A DNA stretch of 64,000 bases, taken from Desulfarculaceae bacterium (GTDB taxonomy: Bacteria > Desulfobacterota > Desulfarculia > Desulfarculales > Desulfarculaceae). The position numbers were made by a program, and so were the translations under genes. Under the pieces are notes generated by a model. It saw nothing but the letters and a program-made list of their open reading frames with translations. It ran no database searches and had not been told where the DNA came from. Where the stretch lies: positions 434,001 to 498,000 of the forward strand of contig JAHLKT010000003.1 in assembly GCA_020444545.1 (NCBI GenBank), read 5' to 3'. Shown one piece after another: positions 59,201 through 64,000 of this stretch. Position 1 is the first letter of the stretch. The number at the start of each line of letters is the position of its first letter.

Positions 59201-60851
59201 GCAGCTTGCCGAAGGTCACGCGGGTCATGGTGGAGTGGCCCAGCACCATGAGATAGAGCTGCAACAAGGGGCCGGGCTCCACCCCCATGAGCGAGAGCTG
59301 CTCCAGGTTGTCCAAGACCGGGGTGCGCGGCCCCAGCACGTTCTGGGGGTTGAGCCGCTCCTCCAGGCGGGCCAGGCGCGGAGCCAGCTCCATGAGCCGG
59401 CGCACGTCCCTTAGCTGGTTCTGGTGGGCGCTGGCCTCGAAGGGCTTGCGCAAACGGCTCAGCTCCAGGCCGGGCAACTGGGTGTAGAGCCCCTGGCGCA
59501 CCTGCTCCAGTATCTCCAAGACCCTGAGCACATAGCCGAAGGAGTCCTTGTAGGCGGCCAGAAGCTCGCGCTCGCAGCCCGCGATGCGCCGCCGGCGCAC
59601 CCGCCCAGCCACCGCCTCGGCGGTCTCGGGGGGCTGGCGGCGCGCCCCCTGGAACAGGGCCAGGGTGGCCGGGAACACGCCCTCGATCTGGTAGCGCGAC
59701 TCCCACTCGGAGCGCTGCACCTCGGGCAGCACCGTGGTCAGGCGCTCGGAAGAGAAAAAGGCCCCGAACCACCGACTCCATCCGGCCAGGAGGCGCTCGT
59801 CGCTGCCCCGGGGCAGGGGCAGGTCCTGGTAGTCCAGGCGGTCTATCTGCTCCGGCTCCAACGAGGCCAGGCTGCGCCCTTCCAGCAGGCCTTCCACGGT
59901 CTCGTGGTACACCCCCAGGCCGCTGAGGAAGGAGTAGAAGTCGAAGCGGTTGACCTCCATGGCCAGGTCCCCGGCGCTCTGATAGCGGCGGCGGGTGCGG
60001 TAAACGTGGCTGAACATGAGGAAGCGCTTGAAGTCCAGCTGGTTCCTGAACTGCACCTCCATGGTGTCGTGGGTGGAGGCCAGGGGCCGGTCGGCGAGTA
60101 TGAGCAGCTCGCCGCCTTCGCCCAGGAGCTGGTGCAAACGGCTGGCCGCGAAGTAGCCCAGGTCCTCGCGGGAGCGCCGTTCGTCGGGCTCGGCCGCCCC
60201 GGCCAAGCGCAAAAAGTCGCCGAAGAGCTCACGGGGCTCGGCCACCAGCACCAGGGCCTCCAAGAAGGCGGGCGGGTGGGTGACCGCCTCCAGGGAGTCG
60301 AGCACCACGAACTCCAGGTGGGGCATGCGGCTGCTCAGCTCGGGCAACAAGAGCTCGCTCTCGATGCTCACCAGGCCGACCCTGAGCGTCTCCTTGAGCC
60401 GCCGGGCCATGAGCCCGCTGAGGAAGGCGATGATCTCGTCGGCCCGGGCCCGCACCTCCACCAGGAAGTGGGCCAGGTATTGCCGGGGGATGAGGTAGAA
60501 GGGCGCGCCCTGGCGGCTGTAGCGGATGAGCATCCCCAGGCGCTTGAAGATGTCGTTGAGCTTGCGGTAGTTGGCCGCCACGTCGCCCGCGTTGCCCAGG
60601 TCCAGCTTTTCCACCAGCTCGGCCTCGGCCGGAGGCAGGGTGGCGTGCTCGAACAGGCCCAGGCCGTAGGCGTTGCCCCCCATGCGGTCGGGCAAAAACG
60701 GCGGGTGATCCTCGGCCGGATAGGTGCCCAGGGGCACGTCCTCCGGATCGATGCCCAGCTCACCGAAGCGCTCGGGGTCGATGATGCGGTAGAGTCCCGC
60801 CAAACGCCGCGCTTCGGGGGGCAGGGCCGCCTTGGAGCCGGGATGGGGCAC
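56241..60851 (-). CDS. 1536-residue protein of unknown function
   Basis: I do not recognise this protein. It starts at a GTG (60851) with AGAGGAAG upstream and runs 1536 residues without interruption. It has no signal peptide or clear membrane helix, no Walker, kinase or cysteine-cluster motif, and only a handful of cysteines. It is rich in Leu, Arg, Glu and Ala and appears almost wholly helical. The last 170 residues (about 1365-1530) have coiled-coil-like heptads. Codon use matches the neighbours, so it is a resident gene. A good promoter, own terminator and monocistronic layout indicate a real, expressed protein. Its length and helical make-up suggest a scaffold or a large regulator, but that is a guess. 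Confidence 0.75.
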   Translation of the reverse strand: MPHPGSKAALPPEARRLAGLYRIIDPERFGELGIDPEDVPLGTYPAEDHPPFLPDRMGGNAYGLGLFEHATLPPAEAELVEKLDLGNAGDVAANYRKLNDIFKRLGMLIRYSRQGAPFYLIPRQYLAHFLVEVRARADEIIAFLSGLMARRLKETLRVGLVSIESELLLPELSSRMPHLEFVVLDSLEAVTHPPAFLEALVLVAEPRELFGDFLRLAGAAEPDERRSREDLGYFAASRLHQLLGEGGELLILADRPLASTHDTMEVQFRNQLDFKRFLMFSHVYRTRRRYQSAGDLAMEVNRFDFYSFLSGLGVYHETVEGLLEGRSLASLEPEQIDRLDYQDLPLPRGSDERLLAGWSRWFGAFFSSERLTTVLPEVQRSEWESRYQIEGVFPATLALFQGARRQPPETAEAVAGRVRRRRIAGCERELLAAYKDSFGYVLRVLEILEQVRQGLYTQLPGLELSRLRKPFEASAHQNQLRDVRRLMELAPRLARLEERLNPQNVLGPRTPVLDNLEQLSLMGVEPGPLLQLYLMVLGHSTMTRVTFGKLPETSLHPLTDLNNYADIEEALATVRLYRLLSVAEAAAASAAGLSPGQAKEMFELYDKAIRVLTEPGLTWDDILDAQISRAGGVQAKATRKMLKMFDLFEYLDDWQRLERSGPREKEAMADFDPGRLERIGQVIELVRQERRFVEHYYQGDESARPYFFRALLSSELHGTGRLLPRLGTAASFTLLWISVHVSEKHLINFNPLLAGGDLAGLDERLSKLRRALAAFTPEELPPADLVRLRKTLAAGKEAYLGDSGLYLVLDPATGALTPLFIDPGQELNRLSRLVRETEAGPLAATPAARLGRMDRSCHELSRFFAAQLQPMPQALKEMADRAERLRGRLERYLVEQLFYLPRFADHLDRMLRHTPHIMDRLLPQPAGHPMTRRRLAAAFKLSALEQRRLEGFQDMQLSHEMARQEFGASAAGIVGVAPIQFQRLTSSLAQLLSRQPQIGRLLMLAVLLYDEQWPQGALAASSSPLLSYLELGPGQPRDLAFLLESHDLFRQVIFGEACLAGLRPLLDWQDPPLVEALFLLAVVCGAARREGLMTEDLLERYFARLDLMRRLSATGSSARQAQEELIADTARRRLALERYLELREDGAPAVSLRHMLDNTRLPAGDREPWLEKGRVLAGINRLLQLRGLVRIDASDLFMLENEVPVKYIYRLKNLRSVGALHFERDLYEGRRVLWGLEQLSEPVREFLLPSLAREDQPRRLASFSQAAERLSYPNQIRLLTLGLAAAALLPEAAGGPVTVSFAPLARVMGRKFEIVNELVGGLDYAALVEDPQSASGLIGAREGLSLGLEPLQRMVSLGVADSLRLGRKIEAVRRASSPGKLKRIYHQELKKLTLTAQGSLDYQQRLEEAFRENLDRLGGQFLERMRRRMALESDLERLEEMFQAAWDQGLELPLNPDRQAALRDLFEMNAERLRIQWLDRINARLARLKSLEELEELWERTSRRFQEQKRHLGASFQLEAARRFDQRARELKDTGR

Positions 60852-60884
60852 TAACTTCCTCTGATCCTCGGGTGTAGGCGCAAA

Positions 60885-60913
60885 ATGTTAAACCCTTGAA
60901 TTGCAAGTGTCAA
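60885..60913 (-). promoter_or_regulatory. Promoter of the giant orphan gene
   Basis: On the minus strand a consensus TTGACA (60908-60913), 17 bases, TAACAT (60885-60890, four of six). It predicts a leader of about 27 bases before the GTG. Confidence 0.7.
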
Positions 60914-60919
60914 CGCGGC

Positions 60920-60948
60920 TTGACCCTTGCCAAGACGAGAGCTAGGCT
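60920..60948 (+). promoter_or_regulatory. Promoter of the M20 peptidase gene
   Basis: TTGACC (60920-60925), 17 bases, TAGGCT (60943-60948), about 35 bases before the ATG at 60983. The two divergent -35 boxes are only 6 bases apart. Confidence 0.55.
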
Positions 60949-60982
60949 GGGAGCAGACCGATAAAAACCAAGAAGGCGGATC

Positions 60983-62212
60983 ATGGAAGCAAGCCAGGCG
61001 CTTGTCAAGCGCATTGAAGAGTATGCCCCCCAGATGATCGAGGCCCAGCGGGCCATGGTGGCCATCCCCGCCCTGGGGCCCGTCAACGGCGGCCAGGGCG
61101 AGCTGGCCAAAACCCGGCTCATCCAGGGCTGGCTGGAGGAGCTGGGCCTGGAGCTGACCCGGGTGGACGCCCCGGACGAGCGGGTGGAAAGCGGCATCCG
61201 GCCCAACCTGCTGGCCGTATTGCCCGGCGGCGACGGCCCCCGCGCCTGGGTCTTGGGCCACACCGACGTGGTGCCCGAGGGCGAGCGCGAGCTGTGGTCC
61301 TCCGATCCCTGGACCCTGCGGGTGGAGGGCGATTTGATCTATGGCCGGGGGGTGCAGGACAACCACGCGGCCATCGTGTCCTCCTTGTTCGCCATCAAGG
61401 CGCTCAAGGAGCTGGGCATAACCCCGCCCGGCGACGCGGGGCTCATCGCGGTGGCCGACGAGGAAACCGGCTCGGGTTACGGCCTGGATTACGTGCTGGA
61501 CCAGAAGCCCGAACTGTTCGCGCCCCAGGATTTGATCATCGTGCCCGACGCGGGCGAGCCCGACGGGCTGTTCATCGAGGTGGCCGAGAAGTCGCTGTTG
61601 TGGCTCAAGGTGACCGTCCTGGGCAAACAGGTGCACGGCTCCACCCCGCACAAGGGGGTCAACGCCCTGTACACCGCGGCGCGCATGATGGTGCGTACCC
61701 GGGAGCTGGCCTCCCAACTGGGCGGCGAGAACCCCCTGTTCGACCCCATGGTGACCACCTGCGAGCCCACCCGCAAGGAGGCCGGGGTGAGCAACATAAA
61801 CACCGTGCCCGGCCGCGACGTGTTCTACATCGACTGCCGCATCTTGCCGGGCATCCCCCTGGAGGACGCCCTGGCCCTGTTCCGCTCCGAGTTCGAGGCC
61901 ATCGCCGCCCAGGAGGGGGCCAGGGTGGAGATCGAGCCGGCCATGTATTTGCAGGCCCCCCCGGCCACCGACACCGAAGCCCCGGTGGTCCAGGCCCTCA
62001 CCCGGGCCATCAGCCGGGTGCACGGGGCCCGGCCCACGGTGGGCGGGGTGGGCGGCGGCACGGTGGCCGCCTTCTTCCGCCAGCGGGACCTGCCGGTGGC
62101 GGTGTGGAGCACCTGCGAGCACTCGGTGCACCAGCCCGACGAGTTCGCCAAGGTGTCGTCCATGGTGGCCGACGCCAAGGTGCTGGCCCTGATCTACGCC
62201 GGCCTGGCCTAG
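60983..62212 (+). CDS. M20-family metallopeptidase
   Basis: A 409-residue zinc peptidase/deacylase of the ArgE/DapE/CPG2 group. All metal and catalytic motifs are intact: GHTDVVP (His ligand and assisting Asp), GRGVQDNHA (bridging Asp), DEETGSGYG (catalytic Glu and ligand), PDAGEPD and EHSVHQPDE (last His). The lid domain begins at KVTVLGKQVHGSTP. It cleaves the amide bond of an N-acyl amino acid or dipeptide in the cytoplasm. It lies 17 bases before an amino-acid binding-protein gene on the same strand, which fits peptide or amino-acid scavenging. Confidence 0.92.
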   Translation: MEASQALVKRIEEYAPQMIEAQRAMVAIPALGPVNGGQGELAKTRLIQGWLEELGLELTRVDAPDERVESGIRPNLLAVLPGGDGPRAWVLGHTDVVPEGERELWSSDPWTLRVEGDLIYGRGVQDNHAAIVSSLFAIKALKELGITPPGDAGLIAVADEETGSGYGLDYVLDQKPELFAPQDLIIVPDAGEPDGLFIEVAEKSLLWLKVTVLGKQVHGSTPHKGVNALYTAARMMVRTRELASQLGGENPLFDPMVTTCEPTRKEAGVSNINTVPGRDVFYIDCRILPGIPLEDALALFRSEFEAIAAQEGARVEIEPAMYLQAPPATDTEAPVVQALTRAISRVHGARPTVGGVGGGTVAAFFRQRDLPVAVWSTCEHSVHQPDEFAKVSSMVADAKVLALIYAGLA

Positions 62213-62229
62213 CTTAAAGAGGAGACGCC

Positions 62230-63033
62230 ATGAAAAGGCTGTTCATGCTGGCCGCCCTGCTGGTGGCCCTGTGCCTGGCCGCCGCGCCCGCCTGGGCCGG
62301 TCCGGTGCTGGACCGCGTGCTCAAGAACAAGACCCTGGTGGTGGGCATCGCCACCGGCCTGCCCCCCCTGAGCGCCAAGACCGTAAAAGGCAAATACATG
62401 GGCCTGGACGTGGACATCGTCACCGGCCTGGCCGCCTCCCTGGGGGTGAAGGTCAAGTGGCGCCCCATGGCATTCGACAAGCTGATCAAGGCCGCGGCTT
62501 CGGGCGAGGTGGACGTGGCGGTGGGCGGCATCACCATCACCCCGGCGCGCAACGCCAAGGTGTTCTTCGCGGGCCCCTACTTCGTCTCCGGCCAGACGCT
62601 GTTGGCCACCGAGAAGGTGGGCGCGAGCATCAACGGCCTGGCCGACGTGAACCGCCCCGGCTTCAGCGTGGCCGTGGCCGAGGGCACCACCGGCGAGCGG
62701 GCGGTGCGCGAGGTGATGCCCAAGGCCAGGATAATACTGGCCCCGAACAACGACGAGGCCCTGAAGATGGTGCTCCGGGGAGCGGTGAGCGCCATGGTGG
62801 CCGACTACCCCTACTGCGCGGTGGCGGTGTTTAGGAACCCCGAGGCCAAGCTGGGCACCCTGCAAAAGCCCTTCACCTTCGAGCCGCTGGGCCTGGCCCT
62901 GCCCCCCAGCGACGCCCTGTGGGACAACCTGGTGACCAACTACCTCTTCGAGCTGGAGGGCGGGGGCAAGATGAACTACCTCAAGAACCGTTGGTTCAAG
63001 AACCCGGGCTGGATGCGCCTGCTGCCCAAGTAG
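62230..63033 (+). CDS. Amino-acid-type periplasmic binding protein (first of pair)
   Basis: A 267-residue solute-binding protein family 3 member. A Sec signal peptide (MKRLFMLAALLVALCLAAAP, cleavage near AWA) is followed by the typical LVVGIATGLPPLS and GLDVDIVTGLA segments. AGAGG lies ahead of the ATG. It binds a polar amino acid or similar for an ABC importer, whose permease and ATPase are not in the window. A terminator follows it. Confidence 0.92.
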   Translation: MKRLFMLAALLVALCLAAAPAWAGPVLDRVLKNKTLVVGIATGLPPLSAKTVKGKYMGLDVDIVTGLAASLGVKVKWRPMAFDKLIKAAASGEVDVAVGGITITPARNAKVFFAGPYFVSGQTLLATEKVGASINGLADVNRPGFSVAVAEGTTGERAVREVMPKARIILAPNNDEALKMVLRGAVSAMVADYPYCAVAVFRNPEAKLGTLQKPFTFEPLGLALPPSDALWDNLVTNYLFELEGGGKMNYLKNRWFKNPGWMRLLPK

Positions 63034-63035
63034 AC

Positions 63036-63068
63036 GCCGCCGGAGCCCGGCGGCAAGGGAGCTTTTTT
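63036..63068 (+). terminator. Terminator between the two binding-protein genes
   Basis: GCCGCCG-GAGCC-CGGCGGC hairpin starting 3 bases after the stop, then AAGGGAGC and TTTTTT. The T-run is 8 bases beyond the stem, so termination may be partial. Confidence 0.6.
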
Positions 63069-63163
63069 ATTCCGGCCCGCATTAGGTTCTTGCCTACCCC
63101 GGCCGGCTTGGCCCATTATTGGGCCATAGTTTGGCACAACCCAATTTTGCAAGGAGTATCCCC

Positions 63164-63976
63164 ATGCTGAAGCGCGGATTGTTATTGAGCTTGATCCTGG
63201 CCCTGGTGCTGGCCTTCGCCGCCACCGCCCTGGCCGGGCCGGTGGTCGACCGCGTGGTCAAAAAAGGCGTGCTGGTGGTGGGCACGGCCGGCGACTATCC
63301 TCCCCTGAACTTCAAGGCCACCAACGGCAAGGCCATGGGCCTGGACGTGGACGTGGCCACCATCATGGCCAAGGCCCTGGAGGTCAAGCTCCAGATCAAG
63401 ATGATGCCCTTCCCCAAGCTCATGAGCGCGCTGAAAAAGGGCGAGGTGGATCTGGTGATCTCGGGCATGACCATGCTGCCCAAGCGCAACCTCGAGGTCT
63501 GCTTCGCCGGGCCCTACTTCATCACCGGGCAGGGATGCCTGATGAAGGGTGACCTGATGATGAAGGTGCGCGGCCTGATGGACCTGAACCAGCCCATGTA
63601 CACCACCGCCGTGTCCGCCGGCACCACCGGCGAGATGACCGCCAAGCAGCTTCTGCCCAAGGGCAAGATCCTGGTGGTCAAGGACAACGACGCGGCCCTC
63701 CAGGCCCTGATCACCGGCAAGGCCCAGGCCCTGATGGCCGACTTCCCCTTCTGCGTGCTGGCCTCCTTCCGCCACCGCAAGGACAACCTGGCCGCCCTGG
63801 AGAAGCCCTTCACCTACGAGCCCCTGGGCGTGGCCGTGGCCGCCAACGATCCCCAGATGCTCAACCTGGTGAACAACTACCTGGGCACCCTCAACGCCTC
63901 GGGTGGCCTGGACCAGCTCAAGAAGCGCTGGTTCAAGAAGTCCGACTGGATGAAAAACCTGCCCCAGGTGAAGTAA
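63164..63976 (+). CDS. Amino-acid-type periplasmic binding protein (second of pair)
   Basis: A 270-residue paralogue of the previous gene with a Sec signal peptide (MLKRGLLLSLILALVLAFAA, cleavage near ALA), then VLVVGTAGDYPPLNFKA and MGLDVDVATIMAK. The two share the layout and the closing KKRWFKK-type ending but differ in ligand-site residues (PLNF versus PPLS), so they may bind different solutes. The ATG at 63164 follows AAGGAG; a frame opening 15 codons earlier is rejected. No transport partners are visible before the window ends. Confidence 0.92.
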   Translation: MLKRGLLLSLILALVLAFAATALAGPVVDRVVKKGVLVVGTAGDYPPLNFKATNGKAMGLDVDVATIMAKALEVKLQIKMMPFPKLMSALKKGEVDLVISGMTMLPKRNLEVCFAGPYFITGQGCLMKGDLMMKVRGLMDLNQPMYTTAVSAGTTGEMTAKQLLPKGKILVVKDNDAALQALITGKAQALMADFPFCVLASFRHRKDNLAALEKPFTYEPLGVAVAANDPQMLNLVNNYLGTLNASGGLDQLKKRWFKKSDWMKNLPQVK

Positions 63977-64000
63977 CCCGCGCATTACCGAATAAAGAGG

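Noticed and set aside
63132-63151. TGGCAC...TTTTGC upstream of the last binding protein looked like a sigma-54 promoter.
   Set aside because: The GG and GC elements are 14 bases apart instead of the strict 10, so sigma-54 could not use it.

Overview
The window is GC-rich and almost wall-to-wall coding. It carries the dissimilatory sulfate-reduction genes aprBA and qmoAB followed by soluble hdrC and hdrB. These sit beside ATP-dependent carboxylase genes, a 4-hydroxybutyryl-CoA dehydratase, a large acyl-CoA dehydratase activase and many 4Fe-4S proteins. This points to a strictly anaerobic sulfate reducer of the Desulfobacterota (deltaproteobacteria), plausibly of the Desulfarculus type. The lineage is inference; the gene content is read from the sequence.

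Layout. (1) 1-7405, minus: an operon led by a TetR regulator, encoding two different HyuA-type ATPase subunits, a small zinc-ribbon gamma-type subunit, a URO-D-fold protein and a HyuB-type subunit cut by the window edge. This is an acetone/acetophenone-carboxylase-like enzyme. (2) 7880-8051: tRNA-Lys and tRNA-Glu. (3) 8255-15112: a ferredoxin, two tandem YkgJ-type cysteine proteins, a lower-GC lipoprotein pair, a QueG-like Fe-S protein, a CDGSH protein, a SEC-C protein and a zinc-ribbon protein, with clustered intergenic repeats at 12.9-13.2 kb. (4) 15207-22968, minus: aprBA, a strong terminator, then qmoAB-hdrCB, the electron path to APS reductase. (5) 23561-31594, minus: a livKHMGF importer plus an Fe-dependent alcohol dehydrogenase, with a matching sigma-54 promoter and the gene for a sigma-54 activator immediately upstream. 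(6) 31732-33322, plus: an XRE-cupin regulator with a perfect operator, and a zinc alcohol dehydrogenase. (7) 33323-34041: a repeat-rich gap ending in a long structured inverted repeat. (8) 34042-42782, minus: a second livKHMGF operon continuing into an SDR, an acyl-CoA ligase, a small CGGC protein and 4-hydroxybutyryl-CoA dehydratase. (9) 43034-45206, plus: a cysteine-cluster Fe-S protein and a class III CoA-transferase. (10) 45214-56178: RNase E/G, the large two-ATPase dehydratase activase, a radical SAM protein, a tRNA-dihydrouridine synthase, an IspH-UbiA fusion and a nitroreductase. (11) 56241-60851: an unrecognised 1536-residue protein. (12) 60983-63976: an M20 peptidase and two tandem amino-acid-type binding proteins.

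How it works together. The genes describe sulfate respiration fed by import of small organic acids and amino acids through two Liv-type transporters and further binding proteins. Imported or diffusing compounds would be activated by CoA ligation, CoA transfer or ATP-dependent carboxylation, then handled by radical or Fe-S dehydratases and dehydrogenases. The points most worth following up are the four-subunit carboxylase with a URO-D partner lacking the usual zinc ligands, the liv-to-abfD operon, the structured element behind abfD, the IspH-UbiA fusion, the giant orphan, and the apr/qmo/hdr module with no membrane subunit.
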